Part shown: positions 11,501 through 26,301 of the stretch, piece by piece
Layout: each line of letters starts with the position of its first letter
Numbering within the stretch: the stretch's first letter is position 1
From: Lateolabrax maculatus
Lineage: Eukaryota > Chordata > Actinopteri > Acropomatiformes > Lateolabracidae
Assembly: GCA_031216445.1 (NCBI GenBank)
Contig: CM062202.1
Coordinates: 15,699,501 to 15,763,500 of the forward strand
Length of the DNA: 64,000 nt
Direction of reading: 5' to 3'
The notes under the pieces: generated by a model
Databases searched by the model: none
What the model saw: the letters and a program-made list of their open reading frames with translations, nothing else
What the model was told of the DNA's origin: nothing
Program-made: the position numbers and the translations under genes

Positions 11501-13671
11501 GTGAGGTGTCTTTGTTATTTCTGTCTTGGGTTGCTGCGTTTGTCGCTTGTGTGTTTAGTGTATCTTCACTGCTGAAACGGTCTCTGTATCACTGAATCTG
11601 AGGGGATCCATTATAGATTGAGATATCTAAATGACAAACATTTTTTCTTTCAATTACTGACTATCTTATGGTAGCCTACAGTGTTACTTAAAATAGACAA
11701 CGATTGTTTGTTAGTGTGACCAATGACTGACATGGTTTGTTGTAGTGAATGACCTGATGACATACTGATATAATAATAATAATAAAAAAAAAAAAAAATT
11801 GTTGGGGGAGAGAACAAGTGTGGAGACACTGGTGAAAGAGAGAGAAAAGTCAAGTGATGGTAAAAGAAGCTGTGGAGGAAGAGGGAGAGCAAAGTGTGTT
11901 GGATGACAAGCTGTTCAAACTTTTTTTTCAGAGTTTGAAAACTGAATAATGACCATGCATGTCTCAGACAGCTGTGTGCTAGTAGCCAGTTAGGAGTGGG
12001 ACTTCACTGCCACAGTGCATCTCTCCGTTATTAAAGCTGAAGTCTTTAGATTCCCTGAGCCTCTTGCCTATCTAACTTCCTGCAGGTGCGCCATGCTTAC
12101 TTTTCACTTGGCCCTGAGGCTAAAGTCACTGTGCTACAGTACCTTTGATTACACACACGCACACATACACACACACAGGCATGCACACACACACACACAC
12201 AGACATGCACACAGCTGCAGGGTTGGTTTTGGCAAGGGAAACATGAAAATACCACCGTATTAGTTCCTAACCTGGACGGCTGCCGCTGAGGCCTGCTTCA
12301 CCTCTCACTCCTGTGTGTGTCTTTATAACACAAGAATAACATGGAGGGGTAGGGAATGAATTAAAGTATGACTGTCCACACATTAAGCAGGCTATATTTC
12401 AGTGACCTTTGCTCCCCATCTCTGAAGTTCAAATTATGTGATGTTGTTGTTACTGCATTTAACTGTTTTATGAGCCGAACCCGCTGTGCATCTACTGAGC
12501 ATAGACTCTAAACACACTTTGATAAGTAGATATCAGAGGTTTAGTACTTTAACCTGAGATCACAAAGATGTCTGACTGAAAGATCGCAACCTGTCGGAAG
12601 CAAAACAGTTGCTGGGTATGTCTGTATATAAACGCGTGTCATATCAGCCACCTCACAAAGTGACAGCTGTGCCGTAGCAGTAACGTGAGCCAGAGCAGAC
12701 AGACAGGAGAGGAAAGCAGCTAGTGATGACAAAGACACAGCTTGTTACAAAATAAAAGTTGATACTGTAAGAAGACGACAGCTGCACTATCTCTCTTCTG
12801 TTAGGATTCAAAATACCAGCAGGATAAAATGTCTCTGTTCTCTCACTAATTTGGGAGAAGAAAAAGTATTAAGAAAGAAAGATCAGAAGAAGGCAGTGTT
12901 AAAGCTCCAACATGCTTCTACATTTGTTTAGAAATGGGAGTTTTTATTACTTGGTCCAACAGTTTGTAAGTGCTACAGAAAATCTCCTTTGAGTTGTTAT
13001 TTTATGTTACTAAGGAGTCTAAGACAACAGTAAAATGTGCACTTAATTCTTATTGAGTTAAACACTTTTTTTTATTTTTCTATACATTTTCTAAGATTCT
13101 AATTAAAACTACACACCTTGCCTTATCCCCTCCTTTAAGTATAATCACATACTTAAGGATTATTATTTTGTTAAAAAAATGTAAATGGAAAGAATCTGTC
13201 TCACTATTGCACATATCCCTGAGCTGTCTACACTTGCCATCTGTCAAACTAATCCAAAATTTGGGAACTCCCTGGGATGATGTTGGCAGGAAATGATTGG
13301 TTTAGTGCACTCAGTGAAGAAATAGATGGCCATCAGCGATTTGGAGGGAGTTGTTCTCCCGAATTTCTGCCCTCAGACACATGCTTCCTCTTAGTAGTAA
13401 CTTCAAGTCGTAGACTTCCTAGTGTTTCAGAGGGTCAGCATTTCAATCATGACAGTCATCAAAACACTGGAGTGTTTAAAGATGAGATGGCATAACTATT
13501 TTTGAACACTGTCACTCACAGTCAAATCAGATTGACTTTATCAAAGTGAATTCTTCGATCCCTTGGTGAGACTTTGTTGCGTAAAGACTATGAGTTGCTG
13601 AGACAGACTGTTGTTTGATGCTACAGAGGTTTTTACCAGCTCTTTAATCCACTGCTGCCCAGAAGTTGTCC

Positions 13672-13719
<48 letters not shown>

Positions 13720-15718
13720 ATGCATTTACAGTCAGCTTATGTGGAATATGAGAGCTTAGTTCCTTTATTTGATTGACTGGTGCTGATTAGCTGTGTTTCC
13801 ATGTGCAGGAGTGAACCTCAAGCTGATAGCGGCTCCGCAGCTTTCACTCATCCATTTACCAACGTGAATGTCCCTGTGTGTACCTTTGTGTATTTGAATG
13901 TGTGTGTCTGTGTGTGAGAGAGTGTTCTTAGCTCACTTCAAGGAATTCCCCCCAAGGTTTTTTCTTCTGTGTTTGTTCTGCGTTTTGCTCGTTTGCCTGC
14001 CATAGAAGTGCGTCTGTGTGTGCATTAAAGAGGTTGAGGAGGTGAGGCGGGGGGGCAGAGTGTATTTGTGGAAAAGGCAACACACATATACACATGTAGA
14101 CACACAGAACAAAGTAAACACTATTTGGCCTTTCCGCCCTGAACAACTTATCATCTCCACTGAAGAGACCCAATGACCCAGATAGGATACAACCTATTAC
14201 ACACAAAATACGTGTGTGTGAGGGTGTGTGTGTGTGTGTGTGTGTGCGTGTGTGTGTATGTTTGTGCAAGCAGCATATGTACATGTATATGCAGGCACAG
14301 ACAGAAACATGCATACAGTAGTAAGACACCCAGACATGAGCACAATCCAACGATAAAGTATCACCCCAGCCACACTAATAAACACAAACAACACAAATGA
14401 TCACACATATTTAACTGTGTACATCATTTAACTTTGATATAAAGCATCAACTGCTTTCTCAATTTTTACTTTTAAAGTAAATCTGTGTGAGTGATGTTCT
14501 GATGCATCATAATAGGAAAACATTTTGGAAACTGGCTGGCACTTTGTGACTGCCTCTGCTGGAGTTTTAGAGGAGCGGGACTGGATTGTATCAATCTCTG
14601 ATCCACCTGAATATTTGATGCTATTTAGAGAAATTCTATCCTCAGATGTTCTGAATCCAATAGAAAATTCACATATCATGACAAGCCACCAGAAATCAAC
14701 AACAATATGCTTATTTTTTGTGAAGTCAACATCCCAGAGAGAAAATACTGTCATCAGCCCTACTGGAATAGCAAAAATATACTGTCCTGATTTATATGTA
14801 TCCATGTGTATTAACATTTTCCCTTTTAATTCCATGGCGCACCTGGGCTGCTATTGTTGTACAAACACATGAACACACACACAGACTGAGGTCCAGACAA
14901 GGTGTTACACACCTTTTTAACCCTGTTAACTTTAAGATTAACTAAAGTTATGCAACAATATTACTTGAACACACTTTACTCATGTGTGAAAGCAGACACA
15001 CATGCACCACACAGTTCAGCTTAAAAATGTGAAGAAATGTAGATGTTGCTTGTAAAGGAATGGCCATGTTAGCAGTCAGTGGCTTGGTAAATGGTTTGAA
15101 GAAACAGACCCTGCAAACATACACTGCTTGCATCATGCAGTCATTTTGGCCACTGTGTTAAGCAGAGAATGTAATTTCTATTCAGTGACAGAACCACATT
15201 ATCTTTTATAAAGGGTCTTGGCATATCTTTCTGATTCCTCCTCTACTTTCTTCCAATAGTTCTTCTCTTATCTGTTACCTGCCTCTCTCAGTGCTGTCTT
15301 ATCAGTCTGTGCCTCGCCACGTATCACTCCATCTCTGCAGATCCTCCTCTTTCAATCTCTCCCTTTCTCATTTCTGTCTTTATCTTCCCATCTCCCCCCA
15401 TCTGTTTCAGCTCTTTTTAATCAAAAGCTATTTCAACCTCTTGGCTCTGTGAGCAAATATAATGTGGCAAACAGTGTCACAGACACACACACGACAGCAC
15501 ACTTGCACAAAACAAAGCTACATGCACAAGGACAATACATTTGTCAACCTTTGTAAACCAACAGACCTTTTAACATCCATTGTGGATACACTTAAAAGAT
15601 CTACATGCTCTCATACTAGGCGTTGGTGATATCAGTGAGCGTGATGTCATGGTCCTTGACTGTGTCTGGGAACTCAAGGTGGCCTTGTCTCTGATGACAC
15701 ACACACACACACACCCAC

Positions 15719-15773
<55 letters not shown>

Positions 15774-18700
15774 GAATGTACAGATCCTTGGGCATCTGAC
15801 CAAACATAAAATGTGCAGCAAAAGAGACATATGTCCTTTTACACACTGCAAAAGAGGTTGTAAGTAGAGAATTTTATTTGACAAAGAAATCTCACCTCAA
15901 AGGCTATGTAGTAACCATTCTGCAGCTTTGATTGTATCACACAATCTTCCTCAAAAGATGTAGTTTACCCAGTGGTGGATGTTTCATTTTTCATTTTTCT
16001 GAGCATTTCAAAGACTTTTTCTTTTTCATGGTGACTTATAAATTGAGATTCATTGTTAAACTTAGAAACGGCAGTTGACAAAACATTCATACTCTAAGGT
16101 CCATTTATTAACTGTTCTTGAGCTTTCAATTATATCGCACAAGCTTTCTAAATGTAAACTAATATAAATCTAAAATAACCTGTAAAATTTAATAAACTCT
16201 AAAGTCTAAAATACCAATGTAAATGTATTCTTTCTCTGTGCTTTGAGGGACAGGAAAACTTGCCTGTGACATGAGTGGAGGGCCACTGACCTGGTCACTT
16301 CGTCCTGAAACTTCATGATTGATTTTTAGACAGGATGCAAATAAGGTCCAAATGTTTTTGTGTCACCATATTAAACAAGTAGATGACAGCAGGGAGGAGT
16401 GTCACTGAGGTTATTGGAATTCATGAGTCACACTCAGGACACCCGACAAGTAACTGCTCCCCACCCGCCCACACAGGTCGACACACACACACACACACAC
16501 GCAAACACAATTACAGGATCTCCCTTTCAAGGGAATCCCCCAATAAACCTGTTCACCTCACACGCACACACACACTTTTTATGGAAGAATTGCATGAGCC
16601 AAAGTTACCCCACCCCTAAACATTTGGCAGACAGTCTTTTCCTCCCCTGCACAGGGAAAACAGGGTGGTGACCGCTTGGACAGTCTGACAGGAGAAAAAG
16701 TGTGTGTTGTGTGTGCAACAAGAGAGAGGCTAAGAGTGAGATGATGCTTGAAAGTTGAGAGGAGATAGGTGAAGGCTCATATATGTGGTTGTGCTCAGAT
16801 TTTAGGAGGAGAGGGCAGCAGGAGAGAAGTGAAAGTTTAGAAGGGAGCTTAGAAGAGTTAGAGGGCACAGAGGAGGAGGAGAGGGAAAAGGTGTGTAGGG
16901 AGAGATATGCCAAGTTAAAAGACCCGTCCCTCCACTTTTCTGCCCCGTCAGCTTGGAAAGAGAGATAGTAAGACCAACAGCAAGCCAAATGGACAGAGTA
17001 TAAAAGATGGGAGGAAGCAGGAGTGATAGAGGAGTGGAAGAGGGGAAGATAAGGTATTTCTGGAGAGGGAGAGCATATAGAGAGTAGAGATTATAGTGCA
17101 AACATCAGCAGATTATCCGATCTCAGTATCTGATCAAAATTTAAAGCATTAAGAAAAAAGAAAAAAAAGAAGAAGACATGATAAACAGTACAATCTTGTT
17201 TCCCAGATTGCGAGGGTCAGGTTACATCCGTGCACACTCAGTGAAGTGGAAACATAATTAAGCTTCTTCACCTTTTGCCCCACATGTGATTGTTTAAAAG
17301 AACAATGAATTTGTCAAGATTAACCAAATATGCAGAATATCCTCAAACAGCTATCATCACTTGTTATCTCCTATTATTAAGTCAATTATAATGAGGGGCT
17401 GTAGATTAAAAAAAAGTGATGCATTTGAAGAATTTAAAAGCAAAGCTACCTCAACACGACCACAACATCTTAACATCTTATTCATCGGAAGTGAAATTTT
17501 GATTTGTTCAGACTTATGTCTTATTTTGTCTATACTAACACAATTTACAAGCCAATAATGCTCTTCTGAAATTGAGCAGAGTTGGGGACACAGTGTACTG
17601 TGGAAGATCATTAGAGAACAGGCCTGAAAGTTAGAGGAGAGGAGAGTGAGACAGATGTTTAGTCATTGTAGAGTGTAGTCAGGTTTGTAGCTGAGCCATC
17701 TGACTGGCACAGTGGATGCAGATAACGGAGGAGCAGGAAAATGAGATGAAGAAAAAGAAGGTGGTGGAGGGTGCATGGAAAGAGAGACAGGATAAGAGAG
17801 ATGGAGCGAACAACACAGTGATTAGGCCAGTGGATGAAAGAGAAGATGAAATAAGGAGAATGAACAGAATAAAAATGGTGAACCAGGAGTTTTTGGGGGA
17901 AATGGCTAGGAAGAGAGAGGGAAAGGGGAATTAACTTACAGAACTTGAAAAAGTGGGTGAATAAACAAGTGGAAAGTTATAATTGAAGGGAAGATTAGAG
18001 GTTGTGTGAGGTAACGCAAAGACGAATAACTGAAGGAGGGGAGGAGAGTCGGTGTAGTCTGCCAATATGTCAGTTTCACAAATACAGCTGACAAGCAGGT
18101 GAAAGAAAGAGCCAGGGAGAGAAAGAGAGAGGAGAGAGAAGGATAAAACAAGACAAACTGATTGAGAGCATGATGGATATGGAAAGAGAGAGTAGAAGTG
18201 TGAAAAGAGTGATACAGTGTATGGCATCACAAAAGAGAAATGGGAGTGAGTGGGAGTGTGCTGAATAAGCAGTGAAAGTGAAAAAAACAGAAGATTGAGG
18301 GATAAGAAGATCATAGAAAAGTACGGAAAGAGGGAGGGAGTTTCTGAACACACAGGGAGGCACCCTTAATAGTGTGAGAAACATTGATGAATAAGAATGA
18401 GGGATAGTAAGGGGAGGAAAATGGAGTGCACAAAAGAGAGAGTGCTGTTTTAAAAGGATGTAGATTAGCTGGATAGTGAGCTTCTCCCACAGTGTCTGCT
18501 CTATCTCCTTGAGAAACAAAGTTAATGTGACTCAACAGTAAATGCATGAGAAAACTGCTGATCCATTTGTGTGAGAGATACACAGATGGACAGAGAGAGG
18601 TGTTTGTGTGTTTTGGGGATGGATGGTGGAAACAGTGTATTTGTGTGTGCTGAACTAAGTGAAGTAACATCCCCTGACCTACAACTGAGGTCTGTATTAG

Positions 18701-21700
18701 TACAAATACTCTCTGCAAGAGCAAAGTAATTTATTTTATGAATGTACTTAAAATATGAAATGTAAAACATTCAGACTTTCAGTTCAAAACTGTGTTATAA
18801 TGTATCCAAATGGACTCGAACAACGTGACTCGACAAAGTGACAAATACAGGCGATAGCAACATTAAGTGTCTAAGTAAGGTGTTGGACCACTACTAGCTG
18901 CTGAGCAGTGTCTCGTAAAATACCACGTTACACTGCATATTTACACAGATAACTCTAGTGTATAACAATGCCACTGTAGCCGCAGCTGGTGTTTTAATTA
19001 CATTGATATCCCCCCAGGCAAGGTGTTGCATTGAAGCAGGCGCTCTGAAGGGATTGTGAGGGGAATTAAAAGGATTTCTAGTGCAGCTTTTTGACAGTTA
19101 TTTGGACTTAAGTTGGATAATAACAGAAAGCCAGCTGATCTGGATCAAGCTGTAGGCAAAGTATGCATATAAAAGTAACGGATGGAAGTACTATGCTCCC
19201 ATCAAAAGGCAGGGTGTTTTGGGTGATTTTCAAACACAATTCTACATCCTCAGTATGGCAGACAATGTACTGTATCCATTTTCCAAACTATACAAACTAA
19301 ACGTGCTTGTCTGTTTGGGCAGATTGATGGTATTTTTGAACTCCCCCTAATGTGACTTTTATAGACTTCAGCCTGTGGTATTTGTATCTATTGAGCATGA
19401 GCCTGCTCAACCCTATACAAGCTGCTGCTTTAAAATTGCTTCAGTCTTCAGGGATTAGAAAAATAACAGAGTAACTAGACCTTACCTGCATCATAGAAAT
19501 GGAATCAAGTAGTGCTCAGTCAATTAATCGATCAATTTATTCTTTTTGTAAGTTATTAAGTCAAGTTAAGTAAATTTTAATTGTATTCAATGCATTTTAG
19601 TCACTCAAAACAAGTAATTTGACAACATCCGTTTGGGCTCCTTGAGAAGGATGGAAATAATCATGAAGCTTGGGAGGTATTTGTGTGTAGACAACATGAG
19701 CACACTGATACACTCACACCTGACACACTCAACTTACTGCAATATAAATCCAATGAACACTTCGCAATAGGGCAGTGTACAATCTTTGGGAATCTCACGA
19801 TTCGATTTGATTCGATTCCAAATCTTGGGTGTCCGATTCGATTCAGAATCTGTTCTCAATTCAAACGATTCTCGATTCAAAACTGATTCTCGATTGAATA
19901 AATAGAAAAGGGGGCACTATTTTTGGTCTCTTGCTCCTGTATACTGTGTGCCTAACTGTTCACTGGTGTCCTCAGGCAACTGAAATACAATATGAAACAT
20001 AACTGGCAATTAAGATAAAGGGTTTGCAGCCTTTTCATTTAAAAAAGTTAACCGCATTCATTAATGAATTAATTAACTTGAAAGCATCTTACTGTCTCCT
20101 GTCTGTTTGTGAATAACAAAATGAGAGGGAGGGCTCCGCTGTGTTATTTACGTTCTATCTCCAGCAGTGGAGAGCAGCCTCTCTGTTGTACCAGGAAAGC
20201 CATTTGTATAAGGCGCTGAGTGGGCACAGGGTTTTTGAGGTGACACAGACTGAGCACCAAGTTATTTTCTCCACCTCAGAGTTGGTTTAAGTTGTTTAAT
20301 GCTGCAGTCTGTGTTGGTCAGCCCGGTCTTGTTTGTTACTACAAATCGCTGCTCTGCTGCGCAAACAGCGGTGACGGCGTAGATGAGCATAGAAAGTTCA
20401 CAAAATACTTCACGTTTGTCTCACAAAGGTAATTATTTAGTCATTAAATCAAAAAATGTTTGCAAACGCTGCCTTTTTTGAAGATGAATTACAAGATAAC
20501 TCTGGCGTGTGTGCATTGTAGATTGCCCAGGTGATGCACTGCCCTCGCAGTTGAGTTCCAGCTTTTTCGTTCCGTCGACATCACGTTATTAACTAACATA
20601 TAGAAAATAGATTTTTGACATTTGTGAATCGATTCCGAATCACAGGAGATAAGAATTGTAATTGTTATGTGAATCGATTTTTTCACCTGCCCCTAACTGT
20701 TCTATTCACTGCTCACCTGAAAACTGCTGTAACTGTTGCCTTCATTTGGCGCCGCTGCTGTTCATATGGCATTTCATGAGCCCTACCTGCAACCATGCAT
20801 CCACCTGTTCTGCTCTGAGTCTAGGTTATGTTGGGAGGGAAATTATTATTGTCACTACCCAATCTCTGCTATGCTAATCTGGGTGTATCCTTGAGAGATC
20901 TACTTCTCTGTGTCGACTGACTGAAACAAAGTCAACATGCCGAAGTATAATCTTTTTAGACTAACTTATAGTCTTGTAAAGCCCAATCTCTCATTCACAA
21001 TCCTGTCTGCCAAAGAGAAAGAATGGGCAATTTGACACGGCATAGATTTTTTTATCAGTCAATAAAAGTAAAAAACTAGTGTCGAACTTAGTTACCAAAT
21101 CATTCATTGTTGTAAAGGATTACTTGTTGAGACTGAAACCTCTCTGAAATAGTACAGGAGATATATAGTAGAGTGTAGGATGTATACATTTTTTCACTAT
21201 CTGCTGAAACTTTAAAGTACAAGATACCGGTGCTAAAAAAATGGTATGATGCCAGTGGGTTTATGCTACCAGGGCTAAGTTAGGGTGAAAACATGACAAA
21301 TGTCAGAAGTGACACTGCAGAAAGATGAGAGCAGGAACTGCTCCCACCCCGGGAGATTCGTCCCTGCTGAAGGAAAAAGATAAACACTGTGTATTTATGT
21401 GTTTTATATGTGTGTGTGTGTGTCTGAGAGAGAAAGCGAGAGAGAGAAAATCCTCTAGTGCACTGTGAGAGCTATGTCTTTGTTACTCTGACAATGGCGC
21501 TCTGACACAAATGAAAAATATTATTTTTTTCCTCCTCTGTCAAACACTTTTATCTTTCCCTCTCCAACTGTCAGCATTTCTCCCTCACTCCCTCTGATTC
21601 TCCATTTGTGTATCTCAGCATTTCTCCTGCTGTCTCTCTCCCTCTTTCTGTGTCTCCTCTTGTCTTCATTAGCTTCCCCTCTCCTGGTTTCATTTCATCA

Positions 21701-22060
21701 TTTACTCTCTGAATTTGGTATCTGAGCAGCAGAGAGTGAGGAAGGGAGAGCCCCAAGCAGAGAATACAAATGCAGCGGAGACAGGGAGAAATGGGGATAG
21801 AGGACACGGATAGGAGCACAGAAGAAAAGGGAGAAGGTCTTGTTAGAGGGATATCAGAGGGGGGAAATGAAAACTAAAAGTTAACAGACAGAAAAAGGAG
21901 CAGAACAGAGAGAGAATATAAAAGGAGAAAGGGAAATAAATGGCAGTAGGGTGGTGTTATGTGCTACTGTGGAGCCTGCAGCAGGATAAGTGATCCCGGT
22001 GGTAGATAGAAGGTCAGATACACACTGACAGGCAGACCACTGCTTAACCCTGCGATCCGA

Positions 22061-22102
<42 letters not shown>

Positions 22103-22586
22103 TTTGGCACACGCTTCCTGACACACACATGCACTTACAGACACACACACACACACACACAGCTGATGTGAGCCAGACAGACTGAGCGCAGGATGGCTGT
22201 CAAAACATCAGCATCTGCTCAGCATCACACACACAACGCTCAGAGCAAACACGCACACAAACATACATCTAGCAAACAGTGTCCAAGCAGCCCTTAGAGG
22301 GTTCAAGGCTTATAGTTGATAAACTTGTGCGACCACAGCTGGGGCTTTGCTAAAAAAACACACACACACTTACACACACACACTCACAGACACAGCCCAA
22401 CAACAATTTCACCCAGTTTTTCATAAAGTTATATGTTGAAACATAAAGCCATGGAGATATAAAGGAAGCTGAATGTGTGCTCTGTTATTACATAGAGGTT
22501 TATTATGTTGTGACTTTATATACTCTATGAGCTTAGATGTGTGTTTTATTCCGTGCACATATATACATGAATATCAGTGTGTGTGG

Positions 22587-22648
<62 letters not shown>

Positions 22649-22828
22649 GTGCGCCCGCGCGTGTGTGTGTGTGAGAATGCAGGCCTAATTGATTGTCCTC
22701 GTCAGCCCTGCTGTTCAGACTGCAGTAGCTGTCAGCAGGAGCCAACTGCTACTCTAACAAGCCTTACAAACACACACACTTTCAGACTCTCTCACAAGCA
22801 CACTCACCCACACCCACACCCACACACA

Positions 22829-22879
<51 letters not shown>

Positions 22880-25800
22880 TATCACATTAGCCCTTAATGT
22901 AAAAACAGACACACTTAAATGTACACACATATGCACGCAAAGAGGCAGGTCAAGGAATCTATCAAATGCATGTGGTGCGATTGTGACTAGCTCGCCATTC
23001 TTGACATTTGCCAGTTTGAATGAGAGATGTTAGTATCTCTGAAGAATCCCCTGGCATTTCCTGATACGTGACAAGTATAACAAAACCCCAGAAATCCACC
23101 CTCTGCTTGACTTACAGGAACAGTAATCAGTAGTTTGGACCACTCCCAATTCAGAAACAGTATGATGATTCACATTCTTAATAGTACAGATACAGTATGA
23201 AACGCAGAGATAACATGGTGCACACAACACTCTCTGCATCAAGCCACACATGCTGTACAGACACACACGCAGACACAGGGAGGGTATTGCTGATGAAGTG
23301 TTGGTAAATACACTTCATCACAGTGTAGAAGGTTACACAGGGACAAGCCCCTCTCATCTCTCATCCTTTGCTTCTTTCTATCCTGTCCCTCCCTCACCCT
23401 CCTCCCAATCTGTTGTTACAACTTGAGCTGGCTTCCCACACCCATCTGCTTTTCCTCTCTTAGTTTCTCTCCTTTCTGCAGTCATGGATTTCTGTCTTAT
23501 CACTCCTTTTCCCTCTTCTTCTCTCATCCTCCTCCTCTTTTATTGATGAATACCCGTGCTCTTTTTTTTTCTCACCACCATCTTTTCTCAATATCTTCTA
23601 TGAATTTATTTGTCGTCCTTCTCATTTAGCAAGATGGACCTTCCTGTCAGATATTGTCCTTTGACTCATCCTCCATCCTTCTGTTTTTGCAACACTTGAA
23701 CTGTGAATCTGTATGACACAGCGTGTGTGCATGTAGGCATGTGCAAGACTGTGAGTTAATGTGTGTATGTGTATGTGACTGATTGAGAGTTTGTATATGT
23801 TGTGGGGCTGCTGCATTTTTGTGCGTTATCCTTGTGAATACATGTTATTATGCATATAGATAGATATAGATAGTTATAGATAAATGTTGCCCTCTGTGAC
23901 CAGCACAGAGGGCAACATTTATCTAAAGGAAATGCTCACATACTTTATATTTACATATTTTTTAAACAAAAAATAAAACTTGCACTTGACAGAGTTCAAA
24001 AACAATATTATTGCCTCCATTAATGTTGTACTATTTTCTTTATTAAGCTGTTTAGAAAAGCAGACAAATGTGAGTGGATTGGATCTATTCTACCTAATAT
24101 GTGGGCAATAATGAATTGTTATAAAGGCAAATTAAACACACTTTAATTTGCATTGATTATGCATTTCATCCCCATCTCTTACCCTGAGAGTTCGATGCCA
24201 TGTTTGCACAGATAGGGTTCCCACTACCTTTATGTGCCCCAGACTCTCTCTGCCTCTCTTTCTGTCTTCTTCTCTGTGCCTGTATGTGTTTGTGCTCCTC
24301 AGTTTACTGTAAGTGTCTCCATGTGTCCATGAATATGTATATTTTGGTGTACAAGCACCTATGCATCTGCTTGTGTGTGCCGCCTCTGCATTTGCTGCTT
24401 GAGCCGTTCACCCACAGTGTTTCCATTGACCTGTCCTCAGTGCTGACTCAGCAAGCGTTGGTCCCCTCTACATTATTCAGTAAGCTTAGCCAAGGTGTTA
24501 AACAGGCTCACGTCACAGCAGAGGACGGGAGCATGCTAAGCGGACTGGCTCAAGACCGGGTGAATGTAGAGATGTAAGCTTAGTGTGATACAGAGATGAG
24601 CTTGTAGAAACAAGACTAAAGTTGTGTCCCATTTCCATGCACACACATTTCAGCTTGGATTTGAGGATGTAGAGTGTTCTCACTGACAAAGATGTTAGCA
24701 CACACATAACATTTTGCTTGATTTTTGAGTGTTGGATATGTTCATAAACACTACCGTTGCACAATACAGCACATAGGAGTCATGGGACATTGTCACAGTT
24801 AAAAACATGAATTAAAGATGCTCCAGATACATGAGAGAATATAAAAGTACTAGTAAGCTTTGGAAAACATGGCAGTAATGTGAGGTTGAACTCATCTATG
24901 ACTCTAAATGTGCAAATCCCTGGCATGGTCCTTTAGTTGCAGTTTACAAATGTGTTAAATTGTTTGTGTGTGCAGTCTGAAAGGGGCATGTAATCTCTGA
25001 AGTCCAGCAAAAAATAATTTTTTATGCTGTTGGTTTCAACCACAGAGGATAATAGTCATATAAAGTAATTTTACCTGCTCTCAAGTTGGATGCAACACAT
25101 AACATCTTTAAGATGTGCTTGAGTAAATATTCACTTACATATCAGTGTGCTGAAAAGGTTTACGAATTAATTAAAAGATGGAGGTCATCTTTTCAGGTTT
25201 TCAAACGCTGATTTTCTACCCGGAAGAGTCATCCCTCTTCTTTTTACCCATTAGGCTAATTTGTCCCCATCAACAGGTGTTGAATCATAGATGCCTGAGA
25301 GGCACTCGCAAAACCTACTGTAAGTGGATGCAAATGCTAATCAAAGGCCCAAAAGAGCCATTGAGACTCGCTTGTGAAGATATTAAGGGACCAACAAAAA
25401 AGCTCCAGTACCAGAGAACATTTGAAATGCATTGTGAGTCACAGCTTTCCAGTGATGTCTTTCTTCTTTGTTTTTGCCTTTGAAATAGATGACAACAGCG
25501 AAATATTGATGAATTTGCACAAATCGGTGCACATCACAACAAAGCGAGTGACACACTTACACACACATGCCCATAACTTCACAGATGCATACAAAGCAGT
25601 CATTATCTTCTCTTATTTATGAGTGTAACTCAGACATGCTCTTTGGTGTAGCCTGTACAGTGTTTGATGTGTTGAGGTATCTTGGGGCTTTGTGGACTTT
25701 CCTTGTCCTTTTCACAGTACAGTAGGTACGGCAATGTTTTCCACTGCCTCTACTCCCTCTTTCTTTATCTGTTCTGTCTTTACATTTATTTTCTCTCCCT

Positions 25801-26267
25801 GTTTCCCTTTCACTCTCTTCTTCTCTCTTCTCTGTCCTCTACCTCACTCAATCACTGTCTCCCCCTGTTTCTCTTTCATCCATCCCACTGCCCTTCATCT
25901 CTGCTCTGTCTCATTCTTGATTCTCAACCTTTCTTCACCTTCATTTCATCCTTCTCTGTATTTTTGTCGTCTGTCCGGCTCTCTGCTCCCCCTGCACTCT
26001 GAGTTGTGTGTAGAGGAGACTGATTGAGCTCAGTAAACAGTGTTTTGGTGATGTCTGGGGCTGTTTGCCTAACCTCCTTTGTCCGTGTCACAGGACATGC
26101 CTTTGTGCCGGCTTCAAAGGAACATTCTCACTCTCTCACACATATTGGCTCACATAGATGAACTCACACAAAATCTTCAAAATCCTTAAACAGAGGTATG
26201 TGCTCACCCAAACACCCACATAGCACACATACCCTTTCTCATGCACCCCCTGACATGCTGACACTGA

Positions 26268-26301
<34 letters not shown>

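Noticed and set aside
13809..13868. Exon-like stretch after a CAG in intron 1 that continues the exon 1 frame
   Set aside because: It reaches a stop after about 20 codons, has no donor before the stop, and the canonical exon 2 at 34610 matches PDGF-D.
13928..14400. Several open frames rich in Cys/Val or Thr/His on both strands
   Set aside because: They read through a TG/CA microsatellite and are low-complexity artefacts.
17931..18724. Overlapping 137-147 codon frames on the minus strand
   Set aside because: They arise from the pyrimidine-rich complement of the purine domain, which lacks stop codons; several frames are open at once.
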